A DNA stretch of 64,000 nucleotides, taken from positions 1 to 64,000 of the forward strand of contig RHGE01000025.1 in NCBI GenBank assembly GCA_004296775.1, in the 5' to 3' direction. Under the pieces are notes generated by a model. It made no database searches. It was not told the origin of the DNA and worked only from the letters and a program-made list of their open reading frames with translations. Made by a program: the position numbers and the translations under genes. Origin of the DNA: Marinilabiliaceae bacterium JC017. Lineage in GTDB: Bacteria; Bacteroidota; Bacteroidia; Bacteroidales; Marinilabiliaceae. Each line of letters starts with the position of its first letter. The stretch's first letter is position 1. This document shows positions 57,743 through 64,000 of this stretch, piece by piece.

Positions 57743-57879
57743 CAATAGATCGTTAGATGTTAGATAATAGATTTTAGATGTTAGACTGATTTACATCCGT
57801 TTCATTTTAAACCTCTATAAATTTTGAACACCAAATGGGTATAAACAGGTATTCAGTTAATTTCAAAAGCTTAACGAAC
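57743..57879. repeat. Dispersed repeat family R1, copy 4
   Basis: CAATAGATCGTTAGATGTTAG at the left and TTTCAAAAGCTTAACGAAC at the right. The insertion target region reads AGTTAATTTC, so it is uninterrupted. Confidence 0.65.
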
Positions 57880-57990
57880 ACTTTTAAAGTGTATGTTAAT
57901 GAATAAAGAAAATATCCACAGTTTTGTTGTTCTAATCTGGAGAAGATGAATTGTGACTATTCACAAAATCTTCTTGCCCTGTTTAAAAAA

Positions 57991-59085
57991 CTAATTCCTT
58001 TTCCGCAAGGCCTTCCAATGGGCAACACAGCAGATTTTACCCAATAAAGACGGACATTTTCTTTCAAGGATATATTCCACGTCGGAGGGTTTTGACAGAT
58101 CGCCAAACAACTCAACCGGGAAAGCCATTTCAGCCAATTCGGGTTCGGTATCCACATTCCGCAATCCAAAAGTAACCACCTCTATCTCTTCAAAGCCATG
58201 CATCACTTCCACCGAGCTCTTCACATAACTGAATGCGCCGATCCTATCTTCTGCCACAACCGGTACAATATGAAAAGCGCGCTCCACCTGCGGCAACAAT
58301 AATTGTCGAAATTCACGGCCTGAAATGCCCAATACCATAGACAACACAATACCACCGGAGATAATAATTTCGCCGGGTTTATACCGTTGGTAATTGAAAT
58401 GGATCGGATGCGTATTCTTAAAATAAGTAGCCCAGAAGAGGTTTTCACTTTTCCCCACCGGACGAACTAACGGGTGCAACAGCAAGTCACCTTGGTTGAA
58501 CCGATCGATTTTATTCTCCATGCCAATACCTCTGGCCCTGGCGAGAATCTTCTCCTTGAACAAGTGGTTCCGCCGCGACTCCTCTATTTGAGAAACCATG
58601 GTCACCCGGGGTTTAAAATAAGGAAAGAGGGTTACACGTTCCAACACAAAAACGGATTCGCCTTTTTGATTAAACAACACATGATCCGACTCAACAATAC
58701 AATACCGGTTATCAGAAGTCGCTTTAATATTTTTGATTTTAATACTACAGGAAAATGTATCTCCTGCAAACGCCGGACTCAAATATAAGGCATTGCGAAT
58801 TTCAAGATGCAACAGGCTGGAATGAGCAAAATTTTCCACTCCCAGACTAAGAGTGAAATTCAATAAAAAGCCATAGGGCAGAAACATTTGATGAAAACCA
58901 AGCCGACCGGCAAACTCTCTGCTATTTTCGGGATAGGAGGAGGTGGGCATAAAACCGCTCCATAAACTATGCACCGATTCATCAACGGTAATATTGTAAT
59001 GACTGTTTAGCTCCTGACCGATGAATACTTTTCCAAGATCAAGGCCATAATTCACTTTTCGATTTGGTTTTAAATAATTTTCCAT
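57991..59085 (-). CDS. MaoC-like double-hotdog protein
   Basis: A 364-aa protein. The ATG at 59085 has TAAGG a short way upstream and gives MENYLKPNRKVNYGLDLGK; the frame is open further upstream but without a family-like start. The N-terminal half (about residues 10-160) reads like a MaoC hotdog (DLGKVFIGQEL, PAFAGDTF). The C-terminal half carries a second hotdog with NTHPIHFNYQRYKPGEII followed by ISGGIVLSM, close to the DPxH...G...HG hydratase signature. Two-domain MaoC proteins include mesaconyl-CoA and beta-methylmalyl-CoA hydratases, so an acyl-CoA hydratase is plausible. Substrate and activity are not established. It lies 209 bp beyond the radical SAM gene on the same strand. Confidence 0.6.
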   Translation of the reverse strand: MENYLKPNRKVNYGLDLGKVFIGQELNSHYNITVDESVHSLWSGFMPTSSYPENSREFAGRLGFHQMFLPYGFLLNFTLSLGVENFAHSSLLHLEIRNALYLSPAFAGDTFSCSIKIKNIKATSDNRYCIVESDHVLFNQKGESVFVLERVTLFPYFKPRVTMVSQIEESRRNHLFKEKILARARGIGMENKIDRFNQGDLLLHPLVRPVGKSENLFWATYFKNTHPIHFNYQRYKPGEIIISGGIVLSMVLGISGREFRQLLLPQVERAFHIVPVVAEDRIGAFSYVKSSVEVMHGFEEIEVVTFGLRNVDTEPELAEMAFPVELFGDLSKPSDVEYILERKCPSLLGKICCVAHWKALRKRN

Positions 59086-59294
59086 TGTTTTGCGCCTTAG
59101 AGATACAAAAGTAATCGTTTTAGGTATTCGAAAACGGCTTATTCTAGGCGGCTTAAGAGAATTATCCACGCATCTTTCAATTGAAAAACCATTGGTAACT
59201 ATTAATTACATTTTTCCGTGGAAAGGCAAAGGATATTATTAATCTATAAAAGAAGAAGCAAAAAAAAATGCCCAAATGCGGTTTTACTTAAAGA

Positions 59295-60299
59295 TCAAAA
59301 CCACACACCGGCAACGATATTGTTACAATATTCACATTTACCATCTTTTATGTGATTTTCATTAATGCGATAACCCATGCGATCGATCAATTTTTTCTGG
59401 CAAAAGGGACAATAAGTATGTTCGGCTGGATGCCCCCACACATTGCCAATATAGACATACCGTAATCCGGATTCCTCAGCAATTTGACGGGCCTGATCCA
59501 ACACCTCAACGGGAGTAGCCTCTGCCTCCTCCAATTTATGATTGGGTGAAAACCGGCTGAAATGAAGCGGTACATCCTGAAATCCTTCCTCACTCAACCA
59601 TTGACACATCTTTTTTATCATCGCTAAATCATCGGTCCAACCCGGGACCACTAGGTTGGTTATCTCCAGCCAAACACCTTCCTCCCTTAAAACCTTTAAC
59701 GTTCGCAGCACAGGTTCCAAGGCTGCACCATTAAGTTTCCGGTATAGCTCATCAGAAAAACTCTTCAAGTCAATATTGGCTGCATCAATGTATTGACACC
59801 ATTCTCTCAGAGGTGCTTCTTCGATGTACCCGGCAGAAACAATCACATTTTTAATCCCCGCCTCCCGGGCCAGCTTAGCCGAATCCAGGGTATATTCATA
59901 ATAAACAATGGGGTCGGTATAGGTATAGGCAATCGATTGACAGTCTTCTTTTTTTGCCAAAGCGACCACCTCATCGGGCATCAAACGAAAATTGGGTACT
60001 TCCTCCGGCCCTTTCTGTGATATTTGCCAGTTTTGGCAATTGCGACACCGGAGGTTACATCCGGCAGTAGATATGGATAACGACAAGGAGGCCGGCAAAA
60101 AGTGGTTCAACGGCTTTTTTTCTATCGGATCAACATGAACCGCACATGGATTTCCATAAGCCAAACTGAACACCGAACCATCAATATTCTTTCTGGTACG
60201 GCAAATCCCGGTCTGGCCTTCTTTTAAAAAGCAAAAATGCGGACAGAGCTGACACTGCACACCATCTTTTTTATTCACTACATAGCTGGCACGTTTCAT
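59295..60299 (-). CDS. amrS: AmmeMemoRadiSam system radical SAM enzyme
   Basis: A 334-aa protein using the ATG at 60299, 11 nt after the phosphoesterase stop. A frame start at 60332 would overlap that gene and adds only a Lys-rich tail. The radical SAM cluster is CNLRCRNC with C81, C85 and C88. An extra N-terminal Cys set (CQLCPHFC...GIC; C16, C19, C23, C33) and a C-terminal zinc-ribbon-like pair (YCPFC and CEYCNN) are present. The family (related to pyruvate-formate-lyase-activating-type enzymes) is consistently encoded with Memo and AMMECR1 proteins, as here. The reaction is not established in what I know of the family. Cytoplasmic. Confidence 0.9.
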   Translation of the reverse strand: MKRASYVVNKKDGVQCQLCPHFCFLKEGQTGICRTRKNIDGSVFSLAYGNPCAVHVDPIEKKPLNHFLPASLSLSISTAGCNLRCRNCQNWQISQKGPEEVPNFRLMPDEVVALAKKEDCQSIAYTYTDPIVYYEYTLDSAKLAREAGIKNVIVSAGYIEEAPLREWCQYIDAANIDLKSFSDELYRKLNGAALEPVLRTLKVLREEGVWLEITNLVVPGWTDDLAMIKKMCQWLSEEGFQDVPLHFSRFSPNHKLEEAEATPVEVLDQARQIAEESGLRYVYIGNVWGHPAEHTYCPFCQKKLIDRMGYRINENHIKDGKCEYCNNIVAGVWF

Positions 60300-60310
60300 C
60301 TTCTTTTTTT

Positions 60311-61213
60311 TTACATCAATACTTTTTCCCAAAACTGAAACTCCATGGTGACCATTCTTCTGTACCCTTGCATATGCAAGGCATTAGCGTCAATCACCAC
60401 AATGGAATAACTATTACCTTCCGGAGCATACCCTTCAACCATGGCCCGTTGCGTGATATAATGAATCCCGTTAATTATTTTGTAATCCCCGATATGTTTG
60501 TGCCCCTGAAAAACAGCCACTGCTTTCTGCGATGCTTCCAACACTGCCCTGACCTGCGCAGCATTGTTCACATATAAATCACCTTTTCCATCGAGCAATT
60601 GATGCACAAACACCAGTACCGGCTCATTGCTTTGTTCTAATTCCTGTTTTAACCAGTCCAACTGTTCCTGTGGAATAAAGCAGTCCTTCCAATGAAAATT
60701 ATTGGAATTATAGGGGACGCCATCGGAACGGTAGCAAGCATCTAAAACCACAAACCGGTAACCTTTCCTCACAAAGCTGTAATAGGTACTTCCCTTATCA
60801 ATCCCGGAATTAACAGAGACTTGCGCGAACTGCTCTTTGGACAAACTATCAAGATCATGATTCCCCAAGACATGATAACGGGGCCCACTGAAACCGGCAA
60901 AGGAAGATTCAATAGCTTTTAGATAGGTCATAGTACGCGCTGGTTGAGCCGGCATGTTCTGATCTGTAAAGTCCCCGGTCTCGATAATAAAATCAACGTT
61001 CTTTTCATTAAATAAACGAATTGCTTCATTCAGCTTAACCATCCCTTCGGCATAGATTCGATTCCAACAAGGCCTTGCCAAGGCATAATGTATATCAGTT
61101 ACCCACCCAAAGGCAAGGCTCTCGGGCTGACATCCCGGCAAACAGGGAAACAACGCAAAGCCGGATAAAACTAGTCCTGCTGTTTTTACAAATTGACGCC
61201 GGTTCAGCTCCAC
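60311..61213 (-). CDS. Exported metallophosphoesterase (calcineurin-like)
   Basis: A 300-aa protein that starts with GTG at 61213, 10 nt after the Memo-AMMECR1 stop; an in-frame stop lies just upstream, so no earlier start exists. A twin-arginine signal is visible (NRRQFVKTAG, then a hydrophobic run), with LPGC as a possible lipobox. The metallophosphoesterase ligands are in order: D40-x-H42, D81 (GDFTD), N118-H119-D120 (GNHD), H204 (VHQ), H238 and H240 (GHKH). It is therefore expected to hydrolyse a phosphoester outside the cytoplasm, using two metal ions. Its place between the two AmmeMemoRadiSam genes is notable. Substrate unknown. Confidence 0.85.
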   Translation of the reverse strand: MELNRRQFVKTAGLVLSGFALFPCLPGCQPESLAFGWVTDIHYALARPCWNRIYAEGMVKLNEAIRLFNEKNVDFIIETGDFTDQNMPAQPARTMTYLKAIESSFAGFSGPRYHVLGNHDLDSLSKEQFAQVSVNSGIDKGSTYYSFVRKGYRFVVLDACYRSDGVPYNSNNFHWKDCFIPQEQLDWLKQELEQSNEPVLVFVHQLLDGKGDLYVNNAAQVRAVLEASQKAVAVFQGHKHIGDYKIINGIHYITQRAMVEGYAPEGNSYSIVVIDANALHMQGYRRMVTMEFQFWEKVLM

Positions 61214-61223
61214 ATTTTTTTAT

Positions 61224-62639
61224 TTACTCAGAAAATATTATCGCCTCAAATACATATATATCCGCTTCTTGCCAGCCATCCCAGCCAATGCGCGCTTTAT
61301 CCCTGGCACAATGCCCGAGAAACTCTTCTAACGTCCATCCTGTTTTAACTGCCACCTGGGGTAGGAATGTACCGGTATGTCCCTCCTTTTTAATGTGAAT
61401 ACCATGGTGACCCAGGATAATTTCCGATACATCGGCAACTTTACGGATAGGAGTAAGTACAGATATCTCTATTTCTATTTCATCCAACTCATCCGCACTC
61501 ACCGGATTAAACCGTGTATCCCGAAAGGCGGCTCCCTCCGTCATTTCAAGCACCATTTGCCGCAGTGGCAAATAAGTTTCGAAAGCACCAATACAGCCTC
61601 TCAATTGATGCTCCTTATGCAAGGAAACAAAGACCCCGGCAGGGCTATTTAGTTTATCTGTTATTAAATGTTCGGCTTCATTATTCATTTTTCCTTTCCC
61701 CACCAAGGCTTCCAATTTCATCCGGGCTAACCTTAACAGTTCATTTTTTTCATCCTTAGTCAAATAAGAATCACTTTCGGCGCTACGCCGGACTGCTATG
61801 GCATGATAACCAACAACCCTTTCCTTATCACCAAAGGAGACATCACCCGAATTCATATATTTCAAATGCTCAAATTTAAGATCAGTAGAATCCTGCGTCA
61901 TATAGAGCAATGTTAACACGGATGTCCATCCACATAAGCTGGTTAATAAATTCGGATCTTCATCTTCCTTATGAAAAGAGAGCTCTTCCAATAGTTTTTC
62001 AGGATCATTCTGTATGACAGCCTCGGCTGTTTCCCGATCAACGCGAACAGCTGTTTCATAAGCGGGATAATGAGAAAAATCAGAGCTCACCACAAACAAA
62101 TTGTTTGGTGTAAAATAGGGCATTAATGCCTTCGCCATCTTTTCACATTCCTGTGGATCACGCGTCCCGATAATTATGGGTATAATCCGATAGCCCGGTT
62201 TCAGCCGCATTTGAATAAAAGGCAACTGAACCTCCAGGGTATGTTCCCGTTCATGCGCTGACAAATGTGTTTCAAAGCATTCGCAACTATTGATGATTTC
62301 ATTGGCCAGATCAATATTAACCTCAACCACACCAAGGGGTGTTTTATAATTGCCACAATTATAGATTGCAGCACCATCAAAGGCTTCATGATGACTCGAG
62401 CCGATTAAAAACACATTATCAAAATCCTGATCCTGTGAAATCTGACGAAATGCCGAAGCAGCCACAACACCTGAAAAAACATACCCGGCATGAGGCGCAA
62501 TAACGGCCTGAATGGGATCTGTTTCTTTACTCAGCTTGGCATGTTGAAGAAATTCATTCACCTGTGCTTCCAACGCAGGTTTTGATTCATTATAAAAACG
62601 CCCTGCCACAACAGGTTCTCGATCTACTAATTTTTCCAT
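61224..62639 (-). CDS. Memo-AMMECR1 fusion protein (AmmeMemoRadiSam B and A)
   Basis: A 471-aa protein; the ATG at 62639 is chosen over an upstream TTG that adds seven residues. Residues about 1-285 are a Memo domain with all four ligands corresponding to human MEMO1 (H49, H81, H192, C244): H50 (PHAGY), H83 (SSHH), H190 (DFSHY) and C236 (SLCGW). Residues about 295-471 are an AMMECR1 domain with the signature LRGCIG (346-351). Memo proteins bind metal; the bacterial function with AMMECR1 and the radical SAM partner is not settled. First gene of a compact operon (10- and 11-nt gaps). Cytoplasmic. Confidence 0.92.
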   Translation of the reverse strand: MEKLVDREPVVAGRFYNESKPALEAQVNEFLQHAKLSKETDPIQAVIAPHAGYVFSGVVAASAFRQISQDQDFDNVFLIGSSHHEAFDGAAIYNCGNYKTPLGVVEVNIDLANEIINSCECFETHLSAHEREHTLEVQLPFIQMRLKPGYRIIPIIIGTRDPQECEKMAKALMPYFTPNNLFVVSSDFSHYPAYETAVRVDRETAEAVIQNDPEKLLEELSFHKEDEDPNLLTSLCGWTSVLTLLYMTQDSTDLKFEHLKYMNSGDVSFGDKERVVGYHAIAVRRSAESDSYLTKDEKNELLRLARMKLEALVGKGKMNNEAEHLITDKLNSPAGVFVSLHKEHQLRGCIGAFETYLPLRQMVLEMTEGAAFRDTRFNPVSADELDEIEIEISVLTPIRKVADVSEIILGHHGIHIKKEGHTGTFLPQVAVKTGWTLEEFLGHCARDKARIGWDGWQEADIYVFEAIIFSE

Positions 62640-62998
62640 TTTTCCGGATTTTAATATCAATATTCACCTATTAAGACAAAACACACATAAAAATGAGCAC
62701 GGAATCACAATGATTCCCATATCCAAAAGAGACCTGTATTGAATTAAAACAACAACTGAATACAAATAATCCATCATTCAACATTAAAAAAATCCCTCAG
62801 CCACCATTCATACCTCCGTCTCCTTATTGATAAAGTTACGATATTTTAAAGTGCATGAAAATTTTTTATTTCCCCAAGCAATTACTTATGAATACCTTAT
62901 ACAAACCAGCCTAAAAACACTCAGATTTTATTGCCTTCACTTTTTGTTTTTTTTAAAAAACCCCCTACATTTGCATCGCAATTGAGAGAAACACGGAT
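62640..62998. other. Intergenic region between Memo operon and tRNA array
   Basis: No ORF. It separates the divergent Memo operon (minus) and tRNA array (plus). The tRNA promoter is at its right end. Confidence 0.6.
62944..62973 (+). promoter_or_regulatory. Promoter of the tRNA-Lys array
   Basis: TTG at 62944-62946 and TACATTTG at 62966-62973 with a 19-nt spacer match the Bacteroidota -33/-7 consensus very well. Transcription should start near 62980, about 20 nt before the first tRNA. Confidence 0.75.
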
Positions 62999-63074
62999 GA
63001 CTCAGTAGCTCAGCTGGTAGAGCACATCCCTTTTAAGGATGGGGTCCAGGGTTCGAACCCCTGCTGAGTCACCA
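62999..63074 (+). tRNA. tRNA-Lys(UUU), copy 1
   Basis: A 76-nt cloverleaf: acceptor GACTCAG/CTGAGTC, anticodon stem CATCC/GGATG with loop CTTTTAA (anticodon TTT), T-arm GGTTCGAACCCC region, and encoded CCA. Followed by a small hairpin with a T-run (AGCTTCAAA...TTTGAAGCTTTTTT). Confidence 0.97.
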
Positions 63075-63145
63075 ACAAGCTTCAAATAAGTTTTGAAGCT
63101 TTTTTAATGCTTCCTTGTTCTGCTCTCAATTAAGAGTAATGCGAT

Positions 63146-63221
63146 GACTCAGTAGCTCAGCTGGTAGAGCACATCCCTTTTAAGGATGGGGTCCAGGGTT
63201 CGAACCCCTGCTGAGTCACCA
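63146..63221 (+). tRNA. tRNA-Lys(UUU), copy 2
   Basis: Identical to copy 1, with encoded CCA. The spacer is homologous to the other spacers and again holds a short hairpin (AAACTTC...GAAGTTTTTT). Confidence 0.97.
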
Positions 63222-63290
63222 ATAAACTTCGAAAAAGTTTGAAGTTTTTTAGAACATACTTATTCTGCTCTTAATTAAGAGTAATGCGAT

Positions 63291-63366
63291 GACTCAGTAG
63301 CTCAGCTGGTAGAGCACATCCCTTTTAAGGATGGGGTCCAGGGTTCGAACCCCTGCTGAGTCACCA
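63291..63366 (+). tRNA. tRNA-Lys(UUU), copy 3
   Basis: Identical to copies 1 and 2, with encoded CCA. The following spacer hairpin (AAACTTCAAA...TTTGAAGTTT) has lost the T-run. Confidence 0.97.
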
Positions 63367-63437
63367 ACAAACTTCAAATATATTTTGAAGTTTATCCAGA
63401 ACATACTTATTCTGCTCATAATTGAGAGCAATGCGAT

Positions 63438-63510
63438 GACTCAGTAGCTCAGCTGGTAGAGCACATCCCTTTTAAGGATGGGGTCCAGGGTTCGAACCCC
63501 TGCTGAGTCA
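63438..63510 (+). tRNA. tRNA-Lys(UUU), copy 4, without encoded CCA
   Basis: The 73-nt body is identical to the other copies, but the sequence after the discriminator A is CTC, not CCA. The tail must therefore be added by a nucleotidyltransferase. Confidence 0.95.
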
Positions 63511-63520
63511 CTCCAAAATA

Positions 63521-63551
63521 AAAAAGCCGGTTTCATACCGGCTTTTTTTAT
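63521..63551 (+). terminator. Intrinsic terminator of the tRNA-Lys array
   Basis: AAAAAGCCGG, loop TTTCATA, CCGGCTTTTTTT: a strong stem with a long T-run directly after copy 4. Confidence 0.85.
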
Positions 63552-63603
63552 TTCCAAGCTTTAAATACCTTTACAGCTTACCTCCTTAATCCATTTACAA
63601 TAC

Positions 63604-64000
63604 ATGCAGGCTATTCATCTGAAAATACGCTTACTTATTTCCCTGCTCTTCACCTGTATTTTTTATAGTTCTGCTCAAGAAGGAGCCGAAATCAGCACCA
63701 TCAAATTTAATGGCAACCTGGCTTTACCAACCAGTCAGCTAAAAGAGAAATTATCCCTGCAGACAACCTCCCTTCTGAGAAGGACCTTCTCAAAAGAACT
63801 ACCCGGCCGTTTTTCCTGGGAAGCCTACCAGAATGACATTGAACGCCTGAGATCTGTATACCAAAAAGAGGGGTATCTGAATGTCCAATTCAACACTCCT
63901 GAAATAACTACTAAATCAAATGGCCGGATCAAATTAATCATCAATATTGATGCAAAGGCCCCAATCAGGATTAACGCTGTGACATTTGTTGTGGATTCTA
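63604..64000 (+). CDS. Omp85/BamA-TamA-like outer-membrane protein, N-terminal part (runs off window)
   Basis: 132 codons are visible. A signal peptide ends near residue 22 (YSSAQ). The next segment, ISTIKFNGNLALPTSQLKEK, then a linker and DIERLRSVYQKEGYLNVQF, has the shape of a POTRA domain. A second POTRA-like start (IRINAVTFV) begins at the edge. Omp85 proteins insert or translocate proteins at the outer membrane. The beta-barrel is not visible, so the subfamily (BamA, TamA or a surface-antigen type) is undecided. Confidence 0.75.
   Translation, partial: MQAIHLKIRLLISLLFTCIFYSSAQEGAEISTIKFNGNLALPTSQLKEKLSLQTTSLLRRTFSKELPGRFSWEAYQNDIERLRSVYQKEGYLNVQFNTPEITTKSNGRIKLIINIDAKAPIRINAVTFVVDS

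Larger units (their letters stand above)
56056..57990. other. Repeat-rich intergenic region upstream of gene F
   Basis: Apart from a doubtful small frame (56145-56441), no gene is visible. It holds R1 copies at 56915-57028 and 57743-57879 that bracket a 126-bp higher-order satellite (57107-57637), and an inverted 41-bp repeat at 57046-57086. Confidence 0.65.

Overview
The window looks like a chromosome segment of a Bacteroidota bacterium, probably a Marinilabiliales/Bacteroidales-type marine or sediment organism (genus not claimed). The evidence is six proteins with type IX secretion (T9SS) C-terminal sorting tails, a periplasmic SusA-like neopullulanase, Bacteroidota-style promoters (TTG, 19 nt, TAnnTTTG), few strong Shine-Dalgarno sites, and moderate-to-low GC.

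Layout. (1) 1-147 is the end of an IS66-like insertion sequence with the first codons of its TnpA gene. (2) 825-9940 is a plus-strand maltose/maltodextrin locus: an MFS sugar importer, beta-phosphoglucomutase, GH65 maltose phosphorylase, an exported GH13 neopullulanase/cyclomaltodextrinase, a broken GH31 glucosidase remnant and a GH13 lipoprotein. Together these can trim maltodextrins outside the inner membrane, import maltose, split it phosphorolytically to glucose and beta-glucose-1-phosphate, and convert the latter to glucose-6-phosphate. No SusC/SusD pair or regulator gene lies in the window. (3) 10548-56055, about 45 kb on the minus strand, is an island of six large secreted proteins (3282, 2944, 3239, 1934, 1146 and 1146 aa). 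They have different N-terminal parts (LamG-like, beta-solenoid, choice-of-anchor-J, PKD, GEVED) but share a C-terminal block of about 520 aa ending in a T9SS sorting domain. Their intergenic gaps are full of minisatellites, hairpin arrays, dispersed repeats, a 188-bp MITE-like insertion and a nested 21/126-bp satellite. (4) 57991-62639 (minus) has a double-hotdog MaoC-like protein and a tight three-gene operon: a Memo-AMMECR1 fusion, a metallophosphoesterase and the AmmeMemoRadiSam radical SAM enzyme. (5) 62944-63551 is a four-copy tRNA-Lys(UUU) array with a clear promoter and terminator. (6) 63604-64000 is the start of an Omp85/POTRA outer-membrane protein running off the window.

The most unusual part is the surface-protein island: paired paralogues (A/B, E/F), a mosaic protein D joining E/F-like N-terminal domain types to a C-like tail, and repeat-rich spacers, one of which keeps an orphan copy of the A/B 3' terminator module. 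All functional calls rest on reading motifs in the sequence; no database search was run.
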